NCBI GenBank assembly: GCA_949127775.1
Contig: CASBQF010000152.1
Coordinates: 1-41,438, forward strand
Length of the DNA: 41,438 nt
Source: Oscillatoriales cyanobacterium PMM_0080
GTDB taxonomy: Bacteria > Cyanobacteriota > Cyanobacteriia > Cyanobacteriales > Microcoleaceae
Direction of reading: 5' to 3'
Made by a program: the position numbers and the translations under genes. Positions within the stretch are counted from its first letter, which is position 1. Every line of letters starts with the position of its first letter. The notes under the pieces are model-generated. The model saw only the letters and a list, made by a program, of their open reading frames with translations, ran no database searches and was not told the DNA's origin. Of the stretch, positions 16,222 to 25,225 are shown one piece after another.

Positions 16222-19200
16222 ATGAGCGACTCGATGCCAATAAATGTAGAGGCAGAAGAAGCAATTTTGGGCGGGATTTTAATTGATCCCGAAGCTATTT
16301 CCAGAATTGCCGAAATTCTGCGACCGGAGTTTTTTGCCATCACCGCTCATCAAGTCATTTATCGATCGGCATTAGGGCTATTTTTGCAGGGCGAACCTAC
16401 GGATTTAATGACAGTAACGACTTGGCTAACCGATCGCAATCAGTTAGAACAAGTCGGAGGATTAACTAAATTAGCGCAATTAGTCGATCGTACAGTTTCA
16501 GCAGTCAACATCGACCAATATGCCGCCTTAGTTGAAGACAAATATCAGCGCCGCAAATTAATCGAAGCTGGCAACAACATAGTACAATTGGGTTACGAGA
16601 CATCAGCGCCACTAGAAACAGTATTAGACCGCGCTGAACAACAAATTTTTAGCATCACTCAAGAACGTCCGCAACAAGATTTAGTATCGATCGGCGAAAC
16701 CCTAAACCAAACATTTCAAGACCTCGAAAATCGCAATGAAGGGCTAACGCTTCCAGGAATTCCCTGCGGTTTTTACGACTTAGATGCGATGACAGGAGGC
16801 TTTCAGCGATCGGATTTAATCATTGTTGCTGGGCGCCCGTCTATGGGCAAATGCGAAGCAGCCTCTACCATAGTATTACTAAGCGATGGAAGCCTCTCTA
16901 CTATACAACAAATCTATCAGAAACGTCAAGCAGAATTACTAACTTTAGGAAAAGATTGGAAGTTTCATCTAACTACACCATCAGATTTTATAGATGATGG
17001 AATTAAGCCTGTATTCCGACTCACAACAAGACTGGGACGCTTTATAGAAACTACGATTACACACCCGTTTTTAACAATTAAGGGTTGGCGACAGTTGGGG
17101 GAAATACAAGCAGGCGATAAAATTGCTGTCCCTCGTAAGATGGATGTTTTTGGTCAAGAAACCATTCGTGACTGTGAAGTTAAGTTATTGGCTTATCTAA
17201 TTGGCGACGGGTGTTTGACACAGAGCGCGCCCCACTTCACCAATGGAAATACTGCTATACTAAAAGACTTTGCCGACGCTGCTACTAGCTTCGGAGGTCT
17301 TAGGCTGCGATACAATGATAAAGGCAGACGCGCACCAGAATATTACGTCATGGGCGATCGAGAAGGTTACGCCAAGAAAATAGACATTTTTGGTTGGAAT
17401 TTACACAAAGCTCTCGAAGAACGAGATTTATATATCCAAGAATTTGCTCAAAAATTGGGAGTTTCACCGATTTTAGTCTCCTCTTGGGTACAAGGAGTTG
17501 CATTCCCCAATCAAGAATTATTTACTCGCACCTGTGAAATTTTAGAAATAGATCCAAAACAGCTAGCCGGGCCCGGAATGGATGCTGTTCATACCACACA
17601 CAAAAACCCACTGAGATTCTGGTTAGAAGAATTAGGTCTGATGGGGAAAGGTGCTCACCATAAAACAGTACCAGACATAGTTTTTAGATTGAAACGATCG
17701 CAAGTTGCCCTTTTCCTCAACCGCCTCTTTTCCACTGACGGCTGGGCCACCCTACTTACCAGCGGTCAATCTCAACTAGGCTACTGTTCTGTCAGCGAAG
17801 GACTAGCCAGACAAGTACAGCACTTACTACTGAGATTTGGCATCATTGCCGCCCTCAAAAAGCGTTTAGTTAAATACAAAGATACTCGCAACCCAGCTTG
17901 GTTTATTGATATTACTAATGCAAAATCTATCAAAATATTCATATCAGAAATTGGTATTTTTGGCAAAGAAGAAGCATTGTCGAAAGTAGAAGAAGCACTA
18001 AAAAACAAAATATCTCACAATAACCGTGATTTGATTCCAGTGGAAGCTTGGGAATATCTAGCATTAGCAAAAGGCAATGAATCTTGGGTATCCTTAGCAA
18101 AACGTGCAGGCATCAAAGGTCATTCCAATATTCACGTTGGTAAACGTGCCCTGTCCAGAGAAAGATTTTTAGTTTTAGCAACCGCTTTAGATAATTTATC
18201 GCTGAAACAACTAGCAAATAGCGAGGTCTACTGGGATGAAATAGTTTCGATCGAACCGATGGGAAATAAGCAAGTGTACGACTTAACTATCCCAGATACA
18301 CATAATTTTGTGGCTAATGATATCTGCGTTCACAATACGGCCTTTTGTACCAACATCGCCCACCATATCGCCGGGGGGCAGCAAAAATTGCCCGTTGCCG
18401 TTTTTAGCTTAGAAATGTCGAAAGAACAGCTAGTGCAGCGCATCTTGTCCAATGAAGCCAAAATCGAAAGTAACCGGTTGCGATCGGGCAAAATCAGCCA
18501 AAACGAATGGGAACCGATCAGTACGGCGATCGGCAACTTATCAGAACTGCCCCTATTTATTGACGATACTCCCAATATTACCGTGATGGAGATGCGATCG
18601 AAAGCCCGCCGCCTCCAAGCCGAACAAGGCGGAACCCTAGGATTAATCTTGCTAGATTACCTGCAATTAATGGAAGGTAGCAGCGACAACCGCGTCCAAG
18701 AATTATCTCGAATTACTAGAGGCCTTAAAGGTTTAGCCCGCGAGCTCAACGTGCCGATTATTGCCTTATCTCAGTTGAGTCGGAGTGTGGAAGCGAGGAC
18801 AAACAAGCGGCCGATGATGTCAGATTTACGTGAGAGTGGATGTCTGAGTGGTGATAGTTTAGTTACTATGGCTGATAGTGGATTAGAAGTCCCGATTCGC
18901 GATTTAGTCGGTAAATCTGGCTTTGCTGTTTGGGGATTAAATTCAGATACCCTGAAACAGGAAAAAGCAATGGTGACTAATGCTTTTTGTACTGGAGTCA
19001 AGCCCGTCTGGGAGATGACAACTTGCTTAGGAAATTCGATTACAGCAACAGGCAATCATAAGTTCTTTACATCAGATGGCTGGAAGCGTTTAGATGAATT
19101 AAAAATAGGCGATCGAATTGCTACACCTCGCTCAATTGCTTGTACTGAAGTGCAGACGATGGGTAATGCTGAATTAGCTTTACTAGGACATTTAATTGGT

Positions 19201-20322
19201 GATGGTTGTACTTTGCCTCGACATACCATTCAGTACACGACGCGAGAATTAGATTTAGCTGAATTAGTTGTACACTTGGCTAGAGAAGTATTTGGTGATG
19301 AAATTAATCCTCGTATCAAACGCGAACGTGATTGGTATCAAGTTTATCTCCCTGCTAGTTATCATCTCGCTCCCAATATTAAAAATCCGATTACTAAATG
19401 GCTCGAAAAATTAGAAGTCTTTGGTTTACGTTCCCATGAAAAATTTATTCCCAGTTTAGTATTTACCCAACCCCAAGAATCGCTCGCTCTTTTTCTCCGA
19501 CACCTATGGGCAACTGATGGTTGTATCCGCACGAGTAAAGACAATTCCCACTATCCCAATATTTATTATGCGTCTAGTAGCAAAAAACTAGCGCGGGGAG
19601 TTCAATCGTTATTATTAAGATTGAATATTAATGCCTCCTTAAAATCAATTTCTCAAGGTAATAAAGGACGAACTCAACATCAAATATGGGTAAGTGGGAA
19701 GCAAGATTTAGAAAAATTTGTAGATCGAACTGGTGCGGTTGGCAATTATAAACAAGAAGGTTTAGCCCTCGTCAAAATATACCTAGAAAATTCTGGACGG
19801 GCTAATACGAACAGAGATTTAATTCCTAACCAAGTTTGGCGAACCCAAGTTAATATTGCCAAAGAAAATTCAGGTTTAACAACTAAACAAATTAAATCAT
19901 GTTTGGGCGTACGCTATTGTGGCGACAGTTCCTATCAATGTGATATCAGCCGAGAACGAGCTACGCAGTTAGCGACTCTTCTAGGATCTGAGGAAATTAG
20001 GAAAATTGCTCTTAGCGATATCTATTGGGATAAGATAAAAAAAATAGATTTCATCGGCGAAGATATAGTTTACGATCTAACAGTAGAGAAAGTTCAAAAC
20101 TTTGCTACACAAGGATTGTACGCTCATAATAGCATCGAGCAAGACGCCGACTTAGTAATTATGTTGTACCGAGATGAATATTACAATCCCGATTCGCCCG
20201 ATCGCGGAATTGCCGAAGTAATCATCACCAAACACAGAAACGGCCCCACAGGAATCATCAAACTATTATTTGACGCCCAATTTACCTCGTTTCGCAATCT
20301 GGCATCTCCGAAGCGATCGTAA
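16222..20322 (+). CDS. dnaB: Replicative DNA helicase DnaB containing two inteins
   Basis: A 1366-residue precursor. Extein segments are residues 1-210, 706-873 and 1304-1366, which sum to 441 residues, a normal DnaB length. Extein features are the N-terminal DnaB fold (EEAILGGILIDPEAISRI), Walker A GRPSMGK/T split exactly by intein 1, Walker B LILLDYLQLM, and DLRESG/SIEQDAD split by intein 2. After splicing it would form the hexameric ATP-dependent helicase that unwinds DNA at the replication fork. The unspliced protein lacks an intact P-loop and cannot be active. Start ATG at 16222 (MSDSMPINVEAEEA); Met5 (16234) is an alternative. Upstream is the heptamer repeat; downstream the stop touches a MITE-like element. 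Confidence 0.96.
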   Translation: MSDSMPINVEAEEAILGGILIDPEAISRIAEILRPEFFAITAHQVIYRSALGLFLQGEPTDLMTVTTWLTDRNQLEQVGGLTKLAQLVDRTVSAVNIDQYAALVEDKYQRRKLIEAGNNIVQLGYETSAPLETVLDRAEQQIFSITQERPQQDLVSIGETLNQTFQDLENRNEGLTLPGIPCGFYDLDAMTGGFQRSDLIIVAGRPSMGKCEAASTIVLLSDGSLSTIQQIYQKRQAELLTLGKDWKFHLTTPSDFIDDGIKPVFRLTTRLGRFIETTITHPFLTIKGWRQLGEIQAGDKIAVPRKMDVFGQETIRDCEVKLLAYLIGDGCLTQSAPHFTNGNTAILKDFADAATSFGGLRLRYNDKGRRAPEYYVMGDREGYAKKIDIFGWNLHKALEERDLYIQEFAQKLGVSPILVSSWVQGVAFPNQELFTRTCEILEIDPKQLAGPGMDAVHTTHKNPLRFWLEELGLMGKGAHHKTVPDIVFRLKRSQVALFLNRLFSTDGWATLLTSGQSQLGYCSVSEGLARQVQHLLLRFGIIAALKKRLVKYKDTRNPAWFIDITNAKSIKIFISEIGIFGKEEALSKVEEALKNKISHNNRDLIPVEAWEYLALAKGNESWVSLAKRAGIKGHSNIHVGKRALSRERFLVLATALDNLSLKQLANSEVYWDEIVSIEPMGNKQVYDLTIPDTHNFVANDICVHNTAFCTNIAHHIAGGQQKLPVAVFSLEMSKEQLVQRILSNEAKIESNRLRSGKISQNEWEPISTAIGNLSELPLFIDDTPNITVMEMRSKARRLQAEQGGTLGLILLDYLQLMEGSSDNRVQELSRITRGLKGLARELNVPIIALSQLSRSVEARTNKRPMMSDLRESGCLSGDSLVTMADSGLEVPIRDLVGKSGFAVWGLNSDTLKQEKAMVTNAFCTGVKPVWEMTTCLGNSITATGNHKFFTSDGWKRLDELKIGDRIATPRSIACTEVQTMGNAELALLGHLIGDGCTLPRHTIQYTTRELDLAELVVHLAREVFGDEINPRIKRERDWYQVYLPASYHLAPNIKNPITKWLEKLEVFGLRSHEKFIPSLVFTQPQESLALFLRHLWATDGCIRTSKDNSHYPNIYYASSSKKLARGVQSLLLRLNINASLKSISQGNKGRTQHQIWVSGKQDLEKFVDRTGAVGNYKQEGLALVKIYLENSGRANTNRDLIPNQVWRTQVNIAKENSGLTTKQIKSCLGVRYCGDSSYQCDISRERATQLATLLGSEEIRKIALSDIYWDKIKKIDFIGEDIVYDLTVEKVQNFATQGLYAHNSIEQDADLVIMLYRDEYYNPDSPDRGIAEVIITKHRNGPTGIIKLLFDAQFTSFRNLASPKRS
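16852..18336 (+). other. Intein 1 of DnaB (P-loop site), with homing endonuclease and XRE-like HTH
   Basis: A 495-residue intein inserted between GRPSMGK and T of the Walker A motif. It starts with the nucleophile Cys1 and has block B TTITHPF (T68-x-x-H71). It ends VYDLTIPDTHNFVANDICVHN-type with penultimate His494 and Asn495, and the +1 extein residue is Thr. Two LAGLIDADG-type motifs are visible: LLAYLIGDGCL (112-122) and LFLNRLFSTDGW (287-298). Between them, residues about 192-240 form a helix-turn-helix like Cro/C1 (EFAQKLGVSPILVSSWVQG). All splicing residues look intact. The C-terminal domain resembles that of intein 2. Confidence 0.95.
18841..20130 (+). other. Intein 2 of DnaB (RESG/SIEQD site), with homing endonuclease
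   Basis: A 430-residue intein placed between DLRESG and SIEQDAD, the same point as the well-known cyanobacterial DnaB intein. Cys1 is followed by LSGDSLVTM. Block B is TGNHKFF (T70-x-x-H73). LAGLIDADG motifs are LLGHLIGDGC (114-123) and LFLRHLWATDGC (217-228). It ends GLYAHN with His429 and Asn430, and the +1 residue is Ser. All residues needed for standard class 1 splicing are present. The late regions DLIPNQVW and SRERATQLATLLG parallel DLIPVEAW and SRERFLVLATALD of intein 1, so the two inteins are related. Confidence 0.95.
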
Positions 20323-20436
20323 ATCAACTCCAGTAGCATCGAAATTAATATTACCCGAAATCAGGACACCGCGAATGCCTTAGTTCCTACAATTAACCTC
20401 GTCTAGTCAAAGGGCACGTGCAGCCAAAATTGATAT
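20323..20436. repeat. MITE-like element, family A, degenerate copy 1
   Basis: ATCAACTCC right after the dnaB stop and AAAATTGATAT at the far end are decayed terminal inverted repeats. The interior GCATCGAAATTAATATTACC is nearly identical to the interior of the elements at 29595-29737 and, less so, 35640-35774. It is non-coding. Confidence 0.65.
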
Positions 20437-20496
20437 GACGAAATTTCACAGCGAACTGAAAAAAAACACTTTTTATACGATCGGGATTCTCACTAC

Positions 20497-22179
20497 TTAT
20501 TCTCCGATTTCTAGTTCATTTGGTTCTTTCCTACCCGTCAGGAAATAAGTCCGCATTTCCCCTTTACCCTTAATCTCGATCAAGCCACGCTCTTCAAACT
20601 CATATTTATCTTGCAACAAATCGTAAGTATAAAAGCTAACTTGAATGCGGCCCGGTATGCCGTGAGATTCCATGCGGCTGGCTGTATTTACTGCATTTCC
20701 CCACAAATCGTAAATGAATTTTTTAGTACCGATTACCCCGGCTACCACCGGGCCACTATTAATCCCGATCCGGAGGTCAAATTTCGCGTCTAGCTTCACA
20801 TTCAATTCCTGAATTGCTACTAGCATATCCAGTGCCATTTCGGCGATCGCCTCTGCGTGATCTGGGCGTTGAATTGGAATGCCACCTGCTACCATGTAAG
20901 CATCCCCGATCGTCTTAATTTTTTCTAAACCGTGCTTTTCCGTCAGTTGGTCAAAAGTCGAGAAAATTTCATTCAGCAAGTACACCAATTTAGTTGCCGA
21001 CATCGTGGTAGAAATTTGGGTAAAATTCACCAAGTCAGCAAAAAGAATTGTGGCTTTTTCAAACTTGTCGGCAATTACTCCAGGTTCATCCTTCAACCTA
21101 TCAGCGATTGCTTCTGGCAAAATATTTAGCAGTAAGCTATCAGTTTTTTTCTGTTCTTTTTTGAGTGCAGATTCCATCTTTTTGCGCTTCGTTATGTCAT
21201 GAAAGAATACAGAAATGCCATCGTGACCAGGAAAAGCTCGGACTTCAAACCACACTTTTAATGGACGATAATATTTGTCAAAAGTTACTCCAACTTGTTT
21301 GGCTACAGCTTCATGAGACTCTTCATAAAATACCGAATTTACTAAATCTGGATACTCTTCCCAAAAAATCTTACCAAAAAGTTCTTCCGGCGATCGCTGC
21401 AAGAATTGCGATGCTTTGTAATTGACGTAAGTAAATCGCCACTTTGGATCTAGAGCAAAAAAAGCATCACTCATTCCTTCTAAAAAATTGACAATTTGCT
21501 CGTCAGTAGAACGGAGTTTTGCTTCTACTTGTTTCTGTCTGATCTGCGCGCGCTTCAATTTAGCATAATTAATTCGCAACTCCATTTGGCTGATAACTTG
21601 CCTTCCTAAAGTCCGTAGCGCTTCTAGTTGTTCTGGGGTGAGATGACGCGGAACTGTATCTATGGCGCACAAAGTGCCGATCGGGAAACCATCAGGAGTT
21701 ATTAGCGGTGCTCCAGCATAGAAGCGAATATTGGGATTGGAAGTTACTAGCGGATTAAGAGCAAAGCGATCGTCTTCTAGGACATTTGGTATAACTAGCA
21801 ATTCGTTCGGATTTAAAATAGCATGAGCGCAAAAAGCTAATTCTCTCGGAGTTTCTGGCGCTTCCAAACCGACTTTTGATTTAAACCACTGTCGGTTAGC
21901 ATCTACCAAGCTGACTAAAGCAATAGGAGTACCGCAAATATAAGATGCTAAAGCTGTTAGGTCATCAAAAGCTTCATCAGCATCTGTATCTAGAATGTTG
22001 TAGCGGTGAAGTGCTTTTAGCCTCTCTTCTTCGTTGCTAGGCAAAGGCGCAGCCTGCATCGGCGGCGGGGATACAGGTTTCCGAAAAATGTGTGCAAGTC
22101 TTTTTGCTGCGAATTTTTGGACTTGCTTCACCAGTTTATCAACTAACATTAATAGACCTGTTTGCCAAGCTTTATTCAT
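20497..22179 (-). CDS. GAF-PAS class III adenylate cyclase
   Basis: A 560-residue soluble cyclase. GAF domain at about 64-200 ([21 protein letters not shown] region, then [12 protein letters not shown] and GTLCAID), PAS at about 227-335 ending [10 protein letters not shown], and a catalytic domain at about 372-548. Metal-binding Asp382 (FADLVNFT) and Asp426 (TIGDAYM) are present. Adenine-selecting Lys422 and Asp491 (IYDLWGN) and transition-state Asn498 and Arg502 (NTASRM) are also present, which predicts an active ATP-specific enzyme making cAMP as a homodimer. The GAF and PAS ligands are unknown. It is a single-gene unit between dnaB and the aminopeptidase. Confidence 0.92.
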   Translation of the reverse strand: MNKAWQTGLLMLVDKLVKQVQKFAAKRLAHIFRKPVSPPPMQAAPLPSNEEERLKALHRYNILDTDADEAFDDLTALASYICGTPIALVSLVDANRQWFKSKVGLEAPETPRELAFCAHAILNPNELLVIPNVLEDDRFALNPLVTSNPNIRFYAGAPLITPDGFPIGTLCAIDTVPRHLTPEQLEALRTLGRQVISQMELRINYAKLKRAQIRQKQVEAKLRSTDEQIVNFLEGMSDAFFALDPKWRFTYVNYKASQFLQRSPEELFGKIFWEEYPDLVNSVFYEESHEAVAKQVGVTFDKYYRPLKVWFEVRAFPGHDGISVFFHDITKRKKMESALKKEQKKTDSLLLNILPEAIADRLKDEPGVIADKFEKATILFADLVNFTQISTTMSATKLVYLLNEIFSTFDQLTEKHGLEKIKTIGDAYMVAGGIPIQRPDHAEAIAEMALDMLVAIQELNVKLDAKFDLRIGINSGPVVAGVIGTKKFIYDLWGNAVNTASRMESHGIPGRIQVSFYTYDLLQDKYEFEERGLIEIKGKGEMRTYFLTGRKEPNELEIGE

Positions 22180-22367
22180 CTTTATTTGTTTTTATTGACA
22201 CCTGATGGAATTGGAGTTTAGAAATTTGACTTTCACAGAAGTATAAGTCCAAGAATTCCCTAGAAATAGATAAGGAAGTGGGACTATATCACTCTTGAAA
22301 AACGCGGTCTACAAAATCGAGATGCTCTCTGATGCAACTACGCAAGTGCGATCGACTGCCTGTGCGA

Positions 22368-23756
22368 TTAAGTATTTACACCGACTAACTCCTCGATTTC
22401 CGGAGTCTTAGTTGGCAATTTCTCAGTTAATACTTCTCTACCCCCTTCAGTGACAAGTATATCATCCTCAATGCGTATTCCCCGCACATCGGCGAATTTT
22501 TCCAACTCGTCCCACTTTACAGAATCTTTATATTTGGCACGAGTTTCTGGGTTATTTAAGATTGCTGGAACCTGATAAAATCCCGGTTCGATCGATACCA
22601 GCATTCCCGATCGCAAAACACGATTCAGCCGCAAAAATCCCAACCCAAACCGACTGCTTCTCACTCTCCCCGCTTCATAACCAGCCAAATCTCCCAAATC
22701 TTCCATATCGTGAACATCCAAACCAATTAAATGTCCGATACCGTGTACAAAAAACAGGGCGTGAGCATCCATTGCCACCAAATCTTCAACATTGCCCCGC
22801 AAAATACCCAAATCGACCAATCCTGACGCCATAATTCGAGCAGCTAACAGATGAATATTTTGATATTCCACGCCCGGACTAATTTTATCAATACAAGCAT
22901 CATGAGCTGCCAAAACCACATCATAAATCGCTTTTTGAGTCAGAGAAAATTTACCAGAAACCGGCCAAGTGCGAGTCACATCAGCCGCCCATCCCATTGA
23001 AGTTTCTGCACCGACATCTGCTAACAGCAAATCTCCTCTTTGTAGGGAATGGTAATAATGTTCGCTGTGCAGAACTTCGCCATGTACTGTAACGATGCTG
23101 GGATAAGCACAGGTCATATTTTCCGAGATGATCGCACTTTCCATTGCAGCGCGAATGCCCGCTTCAATCTGAGCTTTTCGAGTTGCAGCCATCCCCGCTT
23201 TGTGAGCTGCTATCGTGACAGCAGCAGCTTGACGCAATTCGACCAAACTGGCTGCATCGTGGCTCAGGCGCAGAGATACGACTGCGTGAGTTAGTTCTAG
23301 GTCAATGCCGGTTGGAGATTTGGAAGGTGCTAGAGGTCGAACGAGAATTTGCGACTGTTGCACAGCCGTCAGATTGTCCTGAATGGCGATCGTTGCCGCA
23401 CCCATTCCCCGCGACTTCAACTCCGCCATTGGGAAAACAGCATCAGCCCCAATTAGTTCAGCAATTTCTGCTCTTTTCGGCATTTCTCCGTGCCAAAGTG
23501 TGCTACTAGAAGGTGCGTCATCTAAGAACAGTTCTAATTTACCAGATTCTAAGCGAATCGCCGCATTTTCTAACGGCAAACCAGCAAAATAAAGAAAGTG
23601 ACTGCTGGCGCGAAATGGTAACTTTAGAGCCGGATAATTACGAGCAATACTGCTACCAGACCAAAGAATTGCCGGAAAATCAATTAAACTAGCCAGTTTT
23701 TGCCTGCGTTGGTGCAAAGCATTTCTTAACAAATCGTAATCTTTGGTAATTTTCAT
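22368..23756 (-). CDS. pepP: Xaa-Pro aminopeptidase (M24B)
   Basis: A 462-residue metallopeptidase that removes N-terminal residues preceding proline. The N-terminal aminopeptidase P domain covers roughly residues 1-150. The pita-bread catalytic domain has the five metal ligands: DVGAETSMGWAADVTRTW (two Asp), HGIGHLIGLDVHD (His), EPGFY (Glu) and RIEDDILVTEGG (Glu). The frame stays open further upstream, but that stretch overlaps the divergent DUF4332 gene and has no homology features. MKITKDYDLLRNALHQRR is the family-like start, so I use 23756. It is cytosolic, with no signal peptide at this start. Confidence 0.92.
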   Translation of the reverse strand: MKITKDYDLLRNALHQRRQKLASLIDFPAILWSGSSIARNYPALKLPFRASSHFLYFAGLPLENAAIRLESGKLELFLDDAPSSSTLWHGEMPKRAEIAELIGADAVFPMAELKSRGMGAATIAIQDNLTAVQQSQILVRPLAPSKSPTGIDLELTHAVVSLRLSHDAASLVELRQAAAVTIAAHKAGMAATRKAQIEAGIRAAMESAIISENMTCAYPSIVTVHGEVLHSEHYYHSLQRGDLLLADVGAETSMGWAADVTRTWPVSGKFSLTQKAIYDVVLAAHDACIDKISPGVEYQNIHLLAARIMASGLVDLGILRGNVEDLVAMDAHALFFVHGIGHLIGLDVHDMEDLGDLAGYEAGRVRSSRFGLGFLRLNRVLRSGMLVSIEPGFYQVPAILNNPETRAKYKDSVKWDELEKFADVRGIRIEDDILVTEGGREVLTEKLPTKTPEIEELVGVNT

Positions 23757-23849
23757 GAAAAGTTTTGTTTGTAGTAAGGACTTCAGTCCTTTTTCTTGAC
23801 TATTTTCTATTCTAGACTTTAGAGTATAAGTAAATTTACTGACATAGCT

Positions 23850-24290
23850 ATGAAAACTCCTCAGAAATCTGCTCGCAATTCTGTACAAGTACGGGATTGG
23901 CCGATCGCGCATTTGCCCGGATTGAGCAATGAGAATCAGTCTCAACTGGAAGAATGCGGAATTAGCACGATCGCGCAACTAATTCGGATGACGAAAACAC
24001 CGACAGCGAAAGTATTGCTAGCACATCAGTTGCAGATTGACATTCGGTATGTTAATAAATGGGTAGCGATGGCAAATTTGGCTCGAATTCCGAGTGTAGG
24101 CTGTGAGTATTGCGGGCTGCTACTCCACGCAGGCGTTGCTTCTCCGGCTCAACTAGCCGAAATGCCCGTGGAAAGACTACACCAGCAAATTTTGAGACTC
24201 CACGTAGCGACAATGCAGCGGAACGATTTGACTCCTTCAGTCGATCGCGTGCAAAAATGGATTCAAGATGCTAAATTAGTCATTGGTTAG
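23850..24290 (+). CDS. DUF4332 domain protein
   Basis: A 146-residue protein. Helix-hairpin-helix-like repeats are visible: LPGLSNENQSQLEECGISTIAQLIRM near residues 25-55 and a second related unit PSVGCEYCGLLLHAGVASPAQLAEM near 85-115. This pattern is that of DUF4332, a family with structural likeness to nucleic-acid-binding HhH modules. No enzyme motif is seen. It is divergent from pepP with a 93-base gap and precedes the ArsC-like gene on the same strand, with the gap filled by heptamer repeats. The function is unknown. Confidence 0.75.
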   Translation: MKTPQKSARNSVQVRDWPIAHLPGLSNENQSQLEECGISTIAQLIRMTKTPTAKVLLAHQLQIDIRYVNKWVAMANLARIPSVGCEYCGLLLHAGVASPAQLAEMPVERLHQQILRLHVATMQRNDLTPSVDRVQKWIQDAKLVIG

Positions 24291-24291
24291 T

Positions 24292-24366
24292 GGTTATTGG
24301 TTATTAGTTATTAGTTATTAGTTATTTGTATTGATTCCAATGCCCATTCCCCATTCCCAATTCCCA
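24292..24366. repeat. Composite heptamer tandem repeat between DUF4332 and ArsC-like genes
   Basis: Five GGTTATT/AGTTATT units (24292-24326) begin one base after the DUF4332 stop. Four AATGCCC/ATTCCCA-type units (24339-24366) end shortly before the next ATG. The two modules are the reverse complements of the AATAACC and ATTGGGC modules at 16042-16220. Confidence 0.8.
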
Positions 24367-24372
24367 AATATT

Positions 24373-24726
24373 ATGTCAATTCAAGTTTACGGAATCCCTA
24401 ACTGCGCAACCTGCAAAAAAGCCTTCAAATGGCTAGAAGATAGTGGAGTCACCTATGAATTTATCAACACCAAAGAAAATCCACCAACTCGCGAGACAAT
24501 TGAAAAATGGGTAAATTCTTTAGGTTTTCAACCCATGCGAAATACTTCCGGTCAATCTTACCGCAATTTGGGCAACGAGCGGCAAGATTGGACGGACAAA
24601 GAGTGGATTGAGGCTTTTGCTAAGGATGCGATGCTGCTGAAGCGCCCTCTGTTTGTCAAGGATGGAACGGCTGTTGTAGTCGGTTTTAGAGACACAGGAG
24701 ATGTGCGGGAAAAGTTGGGAGTTTAG
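24373..24726 (+). CDS. ArsC/Spx/MgsR-family thioredoxin-fold protein
   Basis: A 117-residue protein with the ArsC-fold N-terminus IQVYGIPNCATCKKAFKWL. The Cys pair C-x-x-C (CATC) is at about residues 10-13. The family-typical SGVTYEFINTKENPP, NTSGQSYR and LLKRPLFV follow. This family includes glutaredoxin-dependent arsenate reductases and Spx/MgsR RNA-polymerase-binding regulators. The CxxC and the RP-LFV end fit the latter group as well as uncharacterised YffB-like proteins. Start at MSIQVYG; an upstream frame is repeat-encoded. No ars genes lie nearby, so an arsenate role is not supported by context. Confidence 0.82.
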   Translation: MSIQVYGIPNCATCKKAFKWLEDSGVTYEFINTKENPPTRETIEKWVNSLGFQPMRNTSGQSYRNLGNERQDWTDKEWIEAFAKDAMLLKRPLFVKDGTAVVVGFRDTGDVREKLGV

Positions 24727-24799
24727 AAGTTAGATATTTTTAACCGCAGATAAAGGCTGATAAACGCAGATGAACGCAGATTAAAGAAAATTACTAATC

Positions 24800-25225
24800 T
24801 CAGGAATTTTTTCTTTTCATAAATTTCATGTCTGCCACATCAGTGAAGCCCCACCGTTCATAAAATGGTATCATCTTCGGTAAACAGTGAAGTCCTAGTG
24901 TTTCAACTGCTTGCAATTTAGGATGATTTACAATTGCATCCATCAGCTTCACACCTAGTCCGATTTTTCGATGTGTCGGGTGGACAATCACATCAAAAAC
25001 CGTGGCTCTATACACAAAATCGGTGATAACGCGAGTAAAAGCAATTAGCTTATCGCCCTCATCGACCAAACCAATGATAACATCAGTCGTGGCCAGCATT
25101 CTCACCACATCCTCCCGCCGCCGCTTGTCGCACCAAAACTCGTTTTTGTACAAATCCATCAAATCAGAAACCTGATTTTCCGTCAGATTTTCAACAATCC
25201 GATATTGATTCATGTTGTCGGTCAT
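24800..25225 (-). CDS. GNAT-family N-acetyltransferase
   Basis: About 141 residues. The acetyl-CoA-binding segment VIVHPTHRKIGLGVKLMDAIV matches GNAT motif A (R/Q-x-x-G-x-G/A). It is followed by LGLHCLPKMIPFYERWGF (motif B with the late Tyr). The substrate is unknown. Its start region overlaps the 3' end of the ABC exporter gene (25191-26825) by a few tens of bases, so the two are translationally coupled or at least co-transcribed. Start codons at 25225 and 25213 are both possible; no strong Shine-Dalgarno sequence distinguishes them. Confidence 0.82.
   Translation of the reverse strand: MTDNMNQYRIVENLTENQVSDLMDLYKNEFWCDKRRREDVVRMLATTDVIIGLVDEGDKLIAFTRVITDFVYRATVFDVIVHPTHRKIGLGVKLMDAIVNHPKLQAVETLGLHCLPKMIPFYERWGFTDVADMKFMKRKNS

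Noticed and set aside
15770-16264. Long minus-strand open frame with repeated GYWLLVI peptide
   Set aside because: It is the translation of the AATAACC heptamer array. Seven bases times three gives an open periodic frame, and it overlaps rplI on the opposite strand.
23757-23978. N-terminal extension of the aminopeptidase
   Set aside because: It overlaps the divergent DUF4332 gene, lacks homology features, and the ATG at 23756 gives a normal family length.
24373-24726. Arsenate resistance gene arsC
   Set aside because: The fold family fits, but no arsenic genes are adjacent and the CxxC form is shared with Spx/MgsR and YffB-like proteins, so I kept a family-level name.
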